Source: Arthrobacter sp. NicSoilB8 (GTDB lineage: Bacteria > Actinomycetota > Actinomycetes > Actinomycetales > Micrococcaceae). Taken from it: 64,000 nt of DNA. Location of the stretch: the NCBI RefSeq assembly GCF_019977355.1, contig NZ_AP024655.1, positions 4,278,001 through 4,342,000 of the forward strand. The letters are read 5' to 3'. Under the pieces are notes generated by a model, which was not told where the DNA came from, ran no database searches, and worked only from the letters and a program-made list of their open reading frames with translations. Below are positions 49,924-58,138 of this stretch, one piece after another. The translations under genes and the position numbers were made by a program. The number at the start of each line of letters is the position of its first letter. Positions within the stretch are counted from its first letter, which is position 1.

Positions 49924-52826
49924 CCTTTCGACCCGCGCCGATACGCGCAGCGGCGGCTCTCGCTGCCGTCTTCATCGCGGCGCGGGTCGTCTACCGCATT
50001 CTCTTCAACGGGGCGGGCATCGGCGAACCGGTTCTGCTGAACCTGCCGCCGGTGCCGCTGCCTGCCCCGTTCGCCCATGTGGTCCTCCTCGGTCCGGTCA
50101 CGGCGCCCGGCCTGTGGGCGGCCGTCCTGTCCGCCCTGCCGATCGCCGCGATGATCCTCGGCTTCGGCCTGCTCAACGCCTGGGTCGACGTGGCCCGCGG
50201 CTTCCGGCATCTGGCCCGCGGCGGCCCCCTGCAGGGTACGGCCCGGACGCTGGTAGTGGCGTGGGCGGCGCTTCCCGCCCTTTCCGACGCCGTCACCTCC
50301 GTGCGCCTGGCGTTCCGGTTGCGGGGCGAACGCTTCGGAGCCCGCGCCCTTGTCCCGGTTCTCGAGCGCACCCTCGAGCACGCCGGCCGGGTGGCCGCGG
50401 CCCTTGAGTTGCGCGGCTTCGGCAGCCGGGCAGCACACCAGCCCGCCCACAACGCCGAAGCGCCGATTCTTGTCCGGGACGCACAATTCCGTATTGGTGA
50501 CGCAAAGGTGCGCGTCGCCGGGTTCAGACCGCCGGGCGGGTCAATTTCAGTCCTTACCGGGCCGACTGGATCCGGCAAGTCCACGATTCTGCGAGGTCTC
50601 GCGGGCCTGCTTTCCCATGTTGACGGCGGGGAAATTTCCGGCACGGTGCGCGTCGCCGGGACGGACCGTGCCGCCGCGCCGCCGCGCGACACCGCCCGCC
50701 ACATCGGCGTCGTCCTTCAGAACCCCCGCGCCGCCTTCGCCACCACCCGGGTCCGGGACGAAATCTCCCTCGCCCTTGAGCTACGCGGCGTGGCTTCCGG
50801 TGCCGCCACGGCCCGGGTGCTGGAGGTCGCGGAGCGCATCGGAGTGTCGGCACTGCTGGACCGCAATGTCAGCACCCTCTCGGCGGGTGAGGCGACGCTC
50901 GTAGCCATCGCCGCCGCGGTTGTGGACCATCCGGTTCTCCTCCTGGTTGACGAGCCCCTGGCCGACCTTGACACCGCAGCACGCGAACGTGTCATCGCCG
51001 TCCTCGAGGCCCTCGCCCGCGACGCGGGTGTCTACGTCATCGTGGCGGAGCACCGGGCGGAGTCGCTCGTCTCCGTGGCCGATGCCTGGTGGACCATCGA
51101 CGACGGCGCCCTGGTGGCGGGCGTCGCGCCGACCGCTCCGGCCCCGGCCGTTGCGCACGCAACCCCCGCTCCGGACACGGAGCACGCGCCCGTGCTGACT
51201 GCGACAAAACTCGCGGTGCACCGCGCGGGCAAGCCGCTGGTGCGCGACGCTTCCCTGGCCCTGCACCGCGGTGAAGTGGTCGCCCTGGTGGGGCCGAACG
51301 GGGCCGGGAAGTCGTCCTTCCTCGTGGCACTCGCCCTGGGTGACGGCACGGCCGACGGCGTCATGGTCGACGGCGGCCGCGTCGCCCTTGTGCCGGACGC
51401 CTCCGACGACCTCTTCACGAGGGACACCGTCGCGGCAGAGCTCAGGGCGGCGGAACGACGGCGGGACCGGGCGTCCCGTCGTTCAAACCGGCGCCGTTCC
51501 AACCGGCGCTGCCCAGGCAACGGCCAGGTCACGCCCCGGCCCGCGGAATCGCATCTGGCGCGCCTGCGCGGGGACATCCGGATGCCCATCGGACACGAGC
51601 ACCCGCGGGACCTCTCCGCCGGGGAGCGCAGGATCCTGGCTATCGCGCTCCAGACCATGGACGATCCGCAGGTCCTCCTGATCGACGAGCCGACCCGCGG
51701 GCTCGATGCCGAGGCACGCACGGCGGTCGCGGCGGCGCTGCGGGCCGCGGCGGACGACGGCGCGGCGGTCCTGATCGCCACCCACGACCTCGATTTTGCC
51801 AACGGCCTCGGCGCCCGGATCCTCCCGATGCGCGACGGCGTCGCCCCATCATCCGTGGCAGAAACCGCCCCGGCATGTGCCGTCACGGCACAAAGCAACA
51901 CAGCACAAAGCGTCACCACACAACACATCGCCGCACCGCGCATCGCAGCACCGCGGCTCATCGACCTTCCGCCAGACAACCCGGATGCGGCGACAAAAGC
52001 CCGCCACATCCGGATGCCGCGGGGCGTGGAGGTCGCGGTCCTCGCAGCCGCGAATCTTCTTGCCCTGGCAGCGTTCTGTTGGCCGTTGCTCGCCGCAGCC
52101 CTCCCGGAGGATGCCGCCGCTGCCCTCCCGTACGCGGCGCTGGCCATCGCGCCGCTCGCCGCCGTCGCCGTCGTGGTGTCGCTCGACGGCTCGGTCCGCT
52201 CCGCGCACACGGTGGCGTTGCTCGGCGTGCTGGCCGCCATTGGCTCGGCGGTGCGGGTGGCGAGCACCGGCGTCGGCGGCGTGGAGGCGGTCTTTATCCT
52301 GCTGATCCTGGCCGGCCGCGCCTTCGGTGCCCGTTTCGGCCTGCTCCTCGGCGCCGCCACTATCGCCGTGTCCAGCGTCATGTGGGGTGGCCTCGGGCCT
52401 TGGACGCCGTTCCAAATCTTCGCCTGCGCGTGGGTGGGCGCCGGAGCGGGCCTGCTCCCCCGCGGTGTGCGCGGCAGAGCAGAGCTATGGATGCTGTGCG
52501 GCTACGGGGCCCTGGCGTCCTACGCGTTCGGCCTGATGACGAATCTGTGGTTCTGGCCCTTCGCGGTCGGTGCAGGCACCGGCATCTCCTACGTGCCCGG
52601 CGCGCCGCTGGCCACCAATCTCAGCAGCTTCCTGCTCTACTCGCTCCTGACCTCGACGGCCGGATGGGACACGCTCCGTGCCATCACGACGATTGTCGGC
52701 ATCACCCTGGTGGGGCGGGCCGTTCTCGCGGCACTCCGGCGGGTGAAGCCGGTCTCCAGCGCGGGCGGGCAGGCCGCGCTGGCCCAATCCGCCGAGGACA
52801 GGGACCGGCTACAAATCGGGGTCTGA
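49920..52826 (+). CDS. ECF transporter: EcfT, two EcfA ATPases and S component in one polypeptide
   Basis: 968 residues. Residues about 1-175 are an EcfT-like membrane domain ending in AFRLRGERFGARALVPVLER. ATPase 1 (185-400): Walker A GPTGSGKST (214-222), LSAGEA (320-325), LLLVDEP (340-346). ATPase 2 (425-650): GPNGAGKSS (458-466), LSAGERR (565-571), VLLIDEP (585-591). An Arg-rich insert (about 511-535) coincides with a REP-like inverted repeat in the DNA. Residues about 715-950 form six helices of an S component. ECF parts are normally separate proteins; full fusion is uncommon. The overlapping lipoprotein gene and the nearby B12-dependent metH make a cobalamin or related ligand worth testing, but this is inference. 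Confidence 0.86.
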   Translation: MTFRPAPIRAAAALAAVFIAARVVYRILFNGAGIGEPVLLNLPPVPLPAPFAHVVLLGPVTAPGLWAAVLSALPIAAMILGFGLLNAWVDVARGFRHLARGGPLQGTARTLVVAWAALPALSDAVTSVRLAFRLRGERFGARALVPVLERTLEHAGRVAAALELRGFGSRAAHQPAHNAEAPILVRDAQFRIGDAKVRVAGFRPPGGSISVLTGPTGSGKSTILRGLAGLLSHVDGGEISGTVRVAGTDRAAAPPRDTARHIGVVLQNPRAAFATTRVRDEISLALELRGVASGAATARVLEVAERIGVSALLDRNVSTLSAGEATLVAIAAAVVDHPVLLLVDEPLADLDTAARERVIAVLEALARDAGVYVIVAEHRAESLVSVADAWWTIDDGALVAGVAPTAPAPAVAHATPAPDTEHAPVLTATKLAVHRAGKPLVRDASLALHRGEVVALVGPNGAGKSSFLVALALGDGTADGVMVDGGRVALVPDASDDLFTRDTVAAELRAAERRRDRASRRSNRRRSNRRCPGNGQVTPRPAESHLARLRGDIRMPIGHEHPRDLSAGERRILAIALQTMDDPQVLLIDEPTRGLDAEARTAVAAALRAAADDGAAVLIATHDLDFANGLGARILPMRDGVAPSSVAETAPACAVTAQSNTAQSVTTQHIAAPRIAAPRLIDLPPDNPDAATKARHIRMPRGVEVAVLAAANLLALAAFCWPLLAAALPEDAAAALPYAALAIAPLAAVAVVVSLDGSVRSAHTVALLGVLAAIGSAVRVASTGVGGVEAVFILLILAGRAFGARFGLLLGAATIAVSSVMWGGLGPWTPFQIFACAWVGAGAGLLPRGVRGRAELWMLCGYGALASYAFGLMTNLWFWPFAVGAGTGISYVPGAPLATNLSSFLLYSLLTSTAGWDTLRAITTIVGITLVGRAVLAALRRVKPVSSAGGQAALAQSAEDRDRLQIGV
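51453..51483. repeat. REP-like inverted repeat inside the ECF transporter gene
   Basis: GAACGACGGCGGGA faces TCCCGTCGTTC with seven bases between; the right arm lacks three bases relative to the left. The core resembles the intergenic repeats at 3294, 10111, 57488 and 58006. It encodes the Arg-rich stretch between the Walker A and signature motifs of the second ATPase, where the family has a variable loop. Confidence 0.6.
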
Positions 52827-52888
52827 GGACACCGCCGGGATACCCGCCCCGCACGCTGTCCCTGACCTATCGCCGGAACCTCAAGACG

Positions 52889-53692
52889 CTACTCGCGAAC
52901 CTCGATGTCGGGGTGGTTCTCTGTGACCCACTTGGCCATCCGGCGGTTCCGTGCAGCGATGAACTCCAGCGTGGCATCCCGGTACGTCACGTAGTCCGCC
53001 GGTATCCCGGAAGGCTCAAAGCCCTCAAAGGGCACGAAGAACCGAATGTCTTTGTAGTCGGGCGTCACGAGGTCTTGCAGGTGGAAGAAGTCCACGAACT
53101 CCACGAACCCATCGAAGAGCTCGAAGAAGTCTTTGTAGGCGTTGATGACATCGGCGAGGGGGCTCTCCGGTTCTCCTGCGTAGTGGCGCCGGATGCACTC
53201 AAGGGTGAGGTCCATGCGGTCAGCGATCGAGTGGCGAAGCCCCCGGGCCTGGTTCATCGTGGGTTTGTCCTTCGCCCTGACGGGCCAAATCATCGCACTG
53301 CCGATGGTGTACGGCGGGTTGAGGTAGCGGGCCCGCTGCTCCTCGTTCAGACCGGCCATCGCGTCAGCCAGGGATTTCGGGTTTGACCGGCCGGTGTAGG
53401 AGCTGGTGATGGCATCGCTGCCGTAGCAATGCCTCGCCCCGGACTCGTCAGTATGAATGAGGTACTCGTTCCAGCGGGCCGCTGATGCGCTCGGGGCGAA
53501 AAGGGCGCCAGAGTTCAGCTTCTTGGTCCACAGCAGCTCATGGTCCGCCCGGAGCCTCAGGCTGTTCGAGTCCGGGTCGCCCAGCTCTTGGGTGACTGAG
53601 GGTGAGTCCGGTGGTAAGCCGCCGGCGTTGCCCCGCTTGGCCTTCCGAGACTCGTCGGTCTTGTAGTCGAATGAGGTATCGAAGATGCGCAT
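52889..53692 (-). CDS. DUF6994-like hypothetical protein
   Basis: 267 residues from ATG 53692, the start of the conserved-looking part (MRIFDTSFDYKTDE); eight residues further upstream look like read-on sequence. Features include DSNSLRLRADHELLWTKKLNSG, NEYLIHTDESG, GSAMIWPVRAKDKPTMNQARG and an acidic/aromatic segment YKDFFELFDGFVEFVDFFHLQDLV. I recall this pattern as DUF6994, with no known function. No signal peptide or membrane helix. It is convergent with the ECF gene and lies downstream of metH on the same strand, 51 bases from its stop. Confidence 0.75.
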   Translation of the reverse strand: MRIFDTSFDYKTDESRKAKRGNAGGLPPDSPSVTQELGDPDSNSLRLRADHELLWTKKLNSGALFAPSASAARWNEYLIHTDESGARHCYGSDAITSSYTGRSNPKSLADAMAGLNEEQRARYLNPPYTIGSAMIWPVRAKDKPTMNQARGLRHSIADRMDLTLECIRRHYAGEPESPLADVINAYKDFFELFDGFVEFVDFFHLQDLVTPDYKDIRFFVPFEGFEPSGIPADYVTYRDATLEFIAARNRRMAKWVTENHPDIEVRE

Positions 53693-53743
53693 GGTGGCAG
53701 TGTATGCGCACGTCAAGACATTGAGGCCGTTTCAGACTTCAAC

Positions 53744-56700
53744 TCACACCTTGAAGTACTTCGCCTCCGGGTGGTGAAACACGAACGCGTCGGTGGACTG
53801 CTCGGGGTGCAGCATCAGCTCATCGCTCAGGACCACGCCCATCCGCTCGGGACGCAGCAGTTCCGTGACCTTGCGGCGGTCCTCCATGTCCGGGCAGGCG
53901 GGGTAGCCCAGCGAGAACCGCGCACCGCGGTAGTCGAGCTTGAAGAGGCCGGCCTTGTCCTTGGGCTCCTCGGCCGCAAAACCCAGCTCCGAGCGGATAC
54001 GTGCATGCCAGAACTCCGCGAGCGCCTCGGTGAGCTGCATGACCAGGCCATTGAGTTCGTAGTAGTCGCGGTAGTGGTTGCCTTTGAACAGCTCGGATGT
54101 CACCTCGTCGATCTTCGAGCCGGCGGTGACCAGCTGGACCGGCAGGACGTCGATCTGTCCCGATTCGCGCGAGCGGACGAAGTCGGCGAGGCACAGGTGC
54201 CGGTCGCGGCGCTGGCGCGGGAAGTCGAACCGCAGCCGCTCGGTGCCGATCGGGCCGCCTGAGCCGCCGTCGGGGGCGAGCAGTCCCGCGGTGCCGAGGA
54301 CGCCGTCGCGGTCCTCCCCGTGGTGCAGCACCACCACCTGTTCTCCTTCGGAGACCACCGGGAAATAGCCGTACGCGACGGACGCATCAAGCATTCCCTC
54401 GCCGAGGATGCGGTCCAGCCAATACCGCAGGCGCGGCCGGCCCTCGCGTTCCACCAGTTCCTCGTAGGAGGCGCCGTCCTCGCCGCGGCCGGGCTTGAGC
54501 CCCCACTGCCCCATGAAGGTGGCGCGCTCGTCGAGGAAAGTGGCGTAGTCGTGGAGCGCCACGCCGCGCACAATGCGCGTGCCCCAGAACGGCGGCGAAG
54601 GCACGCGATTGTCGGAAGCGACGTCGGACCGGCCGGGCATCGCCTCCGGCTCGGTCACCGTGAACTTCGGGCCGCCTTTATGGATCCGCTTCTTCAGCGG
54701 CGGAAGGCCGACGGCGGCCGGGTCGGCGCCGCGGGCCACCTGCACCAGCGGTTCCATCAGTGCCAGGCCCTCAAAGGCGTCCTTGGCGTACCTGACGGTT
54801 CCTTCAAACTGCTCCGCCAGGTCCTGCTCCACGTAGGCGCGGGTCAGGGCTGCGCCGCCGAGGATGATTGGCCATTTTTTCGCGAGCCCCCGGGACTGCA
54901 GTTCGGCGAGGTTCTCCTTCATCACCACGGTGGATTTCACCAGCAGGCCGGACATGCCGATCACGTCCGCGTCGTGCTGCTCGGCCGCGGCCATGATCTC
55001 GGCGATCCCCTGCTTGATGCCGATGTTGATCACTTTATAACCGTTGTTGGTGAGGATGATGTCCACCAGGTTCTTGCCGATGTCATGCACATCGCCGCGC
55101 ACGGTGGCGATCACCATGGTGCCCTTGCCCGAGGAATCCGACTTCTCCATGTGCGGCTCGAGCAGCGCCACCGCGTTCTTCATCACCTCGGCGGACTGCA
55201 GCACGAAGGGCAACTGCATCTCACCGGCGCCGAAGCGCTCGCCCACTACCTTCATGCCCTCGAGCAGGTAGTCGTTGATGATGCCCAGCGGGGTCATTCC
55301 TTCGCTTCGTGCGAGGTCGAGGTCCTCTTCGAGGCCCTTTCCTTCGCCGTCGATGATGCGCCGCTCCAGGCGCTCGCCGGTGGGCAGCGCCGCGAGTTCC
55401 GCGGCGCGCTGGTCCTTCAGCGCTGCGGTGTCGACGCCGGCGAACAGGTCCAGCATGCTGGCCAGCGGGTCGTACGTGAGGTTGCCGTCGGCGTCGTATT
55501 CGCGGCGGTCCCAGACGAGGTCCAGGGCCACCTTGCGCTGCTCCTCCGGCAGGGAAGCAAGCGGCACGATCTTGGCCGCGTCGATGATGCCGCTGGTCAG
55601 GCCCGCCTGCACGGCCTCGTGCAGGAACACCGAGTTCAGGGCCATGCGCGCTGCCGGGTTCAGGCCGAAGGACACGTTCGAGACGCCGAGGGTGGTGTTG
55701 ATGCCGGGGTACTTGGCGGTGATCTGGCGGATGGCCTCGATGGTTTCGATGGCGTCCCGGCGGGTTTCTTCCTGACCGGTGGCGATGGGGAAGGTCAGGG
55801 CGTCGACGATGATGTCTTCGACGCGCATCCCCCATTCACCCACCAGGGAATCGACGAGGCGCGAGGCGATGGCCACCTTGCCCTCGGTGGTGCGTGCCTG
55901 GCCGTGCTCGTCGATAGTCAGGGCGATCACAGCGGTGCCGTGCTCCTTCACGAGCGGCATGATGCGCGCGAAGCGGCTGTTCGGGCCGTCGCCGTCCTCG
56001 TAGTTGACGGAGTTGACCACCGGGCGACCGCCGATGAGTTCGAGCCCGGCCTGCAGCACGGGCGGTTCGGTGGAGTCGATGACGAGCGGGAGGGTGGAGG
56101 CCGACGCGAAACGTGAGACGACCTCCTTGATGTCGGCCACGCCGTCGCGCCCCACATAGTCAATGCACACATCAAGCAGGTGCGCGCCGACGCGGACCTG
56201 CTCGCGGGCGATATCGACGCAGTCGTCCCAGCGCTCGTCGAGCATCGCCTGGCGGAACGCCTTCGAACCGTTCGCGTTGGTGCGCTCGCCAATGGCGAGG
56301 TACGCAGACTCCTGGTCGAAATTTACATGGTGGTAGAGGGATGCGATGCCGGCTTCACGCTCGGTGGGAAGGCGTTCGCCGTCGGGGCCCCTCCCGCCGC
56401 TGGTGACGGCCGCGCTGTCGCGCAAGGGCGCAAGACGTTCGACGACGGCGGCCATGTGCTCCGGCGTCGTACCGCAACAACCGCCCACCAGGCCCAGGCC
56501 GAATTCCCGCACGAACTGCTCGTGCGCGGTGGCGAGTTCGCTGGGCGAGAGCGGATAGTGCGCGCCGTTGGCACCAAGGACGGGCAGGCCGGCGTTGGGC
56601 ATGCAGGCGATGGCCACGGAGGACTGCTTGGAGAGGTGGCGGAGGTGCTCGCTCATCTCGTCCGGACCGGTGGCGCAGTTCAGGCCGATGGCGTCGACGC

Positions 56701-57394
56701 CGAGCGGCTCGAGCGCCGTGAGCGCCGCGCCGATCTCAGAGCCCATCAGCATGGTTCCGGTGGTTTCGACGGTCACCTCGACGAAGATCGGGAGCCGGAT
56801 GCCGCGGGTTACGATCGCCTGCTTGCAGCCGTTGACCGCGGCTTTGGTCTGCAGGAGGTCCTGGCTGGTCTCGATGAGGAAGGCGTCCGCTCCCCCGTCG
56901 ATGAGGCCCTCGGCCTGCAGGGCGAAGGTCTGCTTGAGGTAGTCGTAGGTGGTGTGGCCGAGGCTGGGGAGCTTGGTGCCCGGCCCCATCGAGCCCAGGA
57001 CCCACCGCATCCGTCCGTCCGTTTTTTCTGCCGCTTCGGCGCGGTCCCGGGCGATCTCCGCGCCCTTCCGGGCGAGCTCTTCAATCCGGTCGTCGATGCC
57101 GTAGTCGGAGAGGTTGGACCAGTTCGCACCGAAGGTGTTGGTTTCAACCGCGTCGATTCCCACCGCGAAGTACGCGTCATGGATGTCCGCGAGGACGTCC
57201 GGGCGCGTGGCATTGAGGATCTCGTTGCAGCCTTCCAGCCCCAGGAAGTCGTCCTCGAGCGACAGGTCCCGGCCCTGCAGCATGGTGCCCATCGCCCCAT
57301 CGGCAATGACGACCCGATGGTTCACCGCATCCAGAAGCGCCTGGGAGCGAACGGGACGGGGGACGGATTCGATATCGAGCGCAAAACGAGGCAT
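53744..57394 (-). CDS. metH: Cobalamin-dependent methionine synthase
   Basis: 1216 residues, full length. Residues about 20-325: homocysteine domain with zinc ligands C240, C306 and C307 (GLVGGCCGTTP). About 360-640: pterin/methyltetrahydrofolate domain (IGERTNANGSKAF). About 665-900: cobalamin cap and binding domain with DVHDIG (D768, H770, G773), the B12 lower-ligand motif. About 950-1216: reactivation domain with RLRYWLDRILGEG and RGARFSLGYPACPD. It makes methionine from homocysteine. AGATTA at 57401-57406 is TAATCT on the coding strand, a -10 box six bases before ATG, so the transcript may be leaderless. I see no cobalamin riboswitch upstream. Confidence 0.97.
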   Translation of the reverse strand: MPRFALDIESVPRPVRSQALLDAVNHRVVIADGAMGTMLQGRDLSLEDDFLGLEGCNEILNATRPDVLADIHDAYFAVGIDAVETNTFGANWSNLSDYGIDDRIEELARKGAEIARDRAEAAEKTDGRMRWVLGSMGPGTKLPSLGHTTYDYLKQTFALQAEGLIDGGADAFLIETSQDLLQTKAAVNGCKQAIVTRGIRLPIFVEVTVETTGTMLMGSEIGAALTALEPLGVDAIGLNCATGPDEMSEHLRHLSKQSSVAIACMPNAGLPVLGANGAHYPLSPSELATAHEQFVREFGLGLVGGCCGTTPEHMAAVVERLAPLRDSAAVTSGGRGPDGERLPTEREAGIASLYHHVNFDQESAYLAIGERTNANGSKAFRQAMLDERWDDCVDIAREQVRVGAHLLDVCIDYVGRDGVADIKEVVSRFASASTLPLVIDSTEPPVLQAGLELIGGRPVVNSVNYEDGDGPNSRFARIMPLVKEHGTAVIALTIDEHGQARTTEGKVAIASRLVDSLVGEWGMRVEDIIVDALTFPIATGQEETRRDAIETIEAIRQITAKYPGINTTLGVSNVSFGLNPAARMALNSVFLHEAVQAGLTSGIIDAAKIVPLASLPEEQRKVALDLVWDRREYDADGNLTYDPLASMLDLFAGVDTAALKDQRAAELAALPTGERLERRIIDGEGKGLEEDLDLARSEGMTPLGIINDYLLEGMKVVGERFGAGEMQLPFVLQSAEVMKNAVALLEPHMEKSDSSGKGTMVIATVRGDVHDIGKNLVDIILTNNGYKVINIGIKQGIAEIMAAAEQHDADVIGMSGLLVKSTVVMKENLAELQSRGLAKKWPIILGGAALTRAYVEQDLAEQFEGTVRYAKDAFEGLALMEPLVQVARGADPAAVGLPPLKKRIHKGGPKFTVTEPEAMPGRSDVASDNRVPSPPFWGTRIVRGVALHDYATFLDERATFMGQWGLKPGRGEDGASYEELVEREGRPRLRYWLDRILGEGMLDASVAYGYFPVVSEGEQVVVLHHGEDRDGVLGTAGLLAPDGGSGGPIGTERLRFDFPRQRRDRHLCLADFVRSRESGQIDVLPVQLVTAGSKIDEVTSELFKGNHYRDYYELNGLVMQLTEALAEFWHARIRSELGFAAEEPKDKAGLFKLDYRGARFSLGYPACPDMEDRRKVTELLRPERMGVVLSDELMLHPEQSTDAFVFHHPEAKYFKV

Positions 57395-57487
57395 CTAAAC
57401 AGATTACGGGCGCGGCTTGAACATTGCGCCGTATGTCCATGTACTACGACGGCGGGTGGTGGGCAGTTCTGCCTAAACCTCCGCCAC

Positions 57488-57518
57488 GGACGACGACGGG
57501 AGGCACCCGCCGTCGTCC
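57488..57518. repeat. REP-like inverted repeat upstream of metH
   Basis: GGACGACGACGGG faces CCCGCCGTCGTCC with a five-base loop and one mismatch. The right flank GCTTGCGCTTGG resembles those of the copies at 3294 and 58006. It separates metH from the gene remnants. Confidence 0.75.
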
Positions 57519-57540
57519 GCTTGCGCTTGGTTCCGCCCCC

Positions 57541-57739
57541 TTAGGGCGCCGACCAGCCGCCGTTGGAAGCCACAAGCGTGCCGTCGACTACGGCTTCGAG
57601 CTCCTGCAGACGCGGCAGAGCCCGTGTCGTCAGCGCCTCATTCGACGGACAGCCGTGCAGAGTCGCCAACGAGGCCAGGGAACGCCGCGGCGTAAGCTTC
57701 CTCGCTTTCGCCTTGGAGACGGTAGACCAGCTTGAACCG
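57541..57739 (-). pseudogene. Degraded coding remnant, family not recognised
   Basis: Read leftward, two neighbouring frames carry protein-like sequence: FKLVYRLQGESEEAYAAAFP followed by GLVGDSARLSVE and a stop in one, and ALTTRALPRLQELEAVVDGT plus LVASNGGWSAP with a TAA at 57541 in another. This fits the 3' end of a gene broken by a frameshift near 57630-57650. No start remains. I cannot name the family. Confidence 0.45.
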
Positions 57740-57992
57740 AACCGACATTGCGCTGATCAGCTTTGGCGACTTCCCCATGGCGGATGTCCTCCAGCCCTCG
57801 GTGTCAGTCATCGATCAGAACCCGCGTCAGGTGGGACGGGTTGCCGCCGAACGCATCCTCGCCCGGATTGCATCACCCGCCAAGAAATTCAGGCGGAAGA
57901 ACGTCATTCCCGTCAAGCTGATCGAACGCCAATCGTGCCAGACGCCCGTGGCCCATCTGCTCCCTCAGTCAACCGTTGAGGCCCGCTTGTAG
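57735..57992 (+). pseudogene. LacI-family regulator, C-terminal remnant
   Basis: About 85 residues match the end of a LacI/GalR effector domain: TDIALISFGDFPMADVLQPS, SVSVIDQNPRQVGRVAAERI and LARIASPAKKF, ending in VIPVKLIERQS. The DNA-binding domain and most of the effector domain are missing. It overlaps the opposite-strand remnant by a few bases, so two gene ends have been joined here after deletions. The product is unlikely to function. Confidence 0.8.
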
Positions 57993-58005
57993 CTTGCTGC
58001 GCGGT

Positions 58006-58035
58006 GGACGACGGCGGGACTCCCCGCCGTCGTCC
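58006..58035. repeat. REP-like inverted repeat
   Basis: GGACGACGGCGGG and CCCGCCGTCGTCC are exact reverse complements around ACTC. It lies 13 bases after the LacI remnant. The region 58036-58138 up to the stop of the DUF222 gene holds nothing I can identify. Confidence 0.8.
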
Positions 58036-58138
58036 GTTTGCTCGGTTGCCGCTCCCCTGCAGCGCCATCCCGCTGCCATGCCGCGGCAGGAGGGTGACGG
58101 AGGACGGAGGGCAACGGGCAGAGCATGGAGCGCCGATC

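Noticed and set aside
51032..52381. 449-codon open frame antisense to the ECF transporter
   Set aside because: Ala/Arg/Ser-only composition and no motif; the sense strand has two complete ATPase domains.
54320..56116. 598-codon open frame antisense to metH
   Set aside because: Runs of His/Val/Gly/Gln without family features; metH on the other strand is complete with all catalytic motifs.
53744..57480. Cobalamin riboswitch upstream of metH
   Set aside because: The -10-like box is six bases from the start codon and the region beyond is occupied by a REP-like repeat and gene remnants; no B12-box-like sequence was found.
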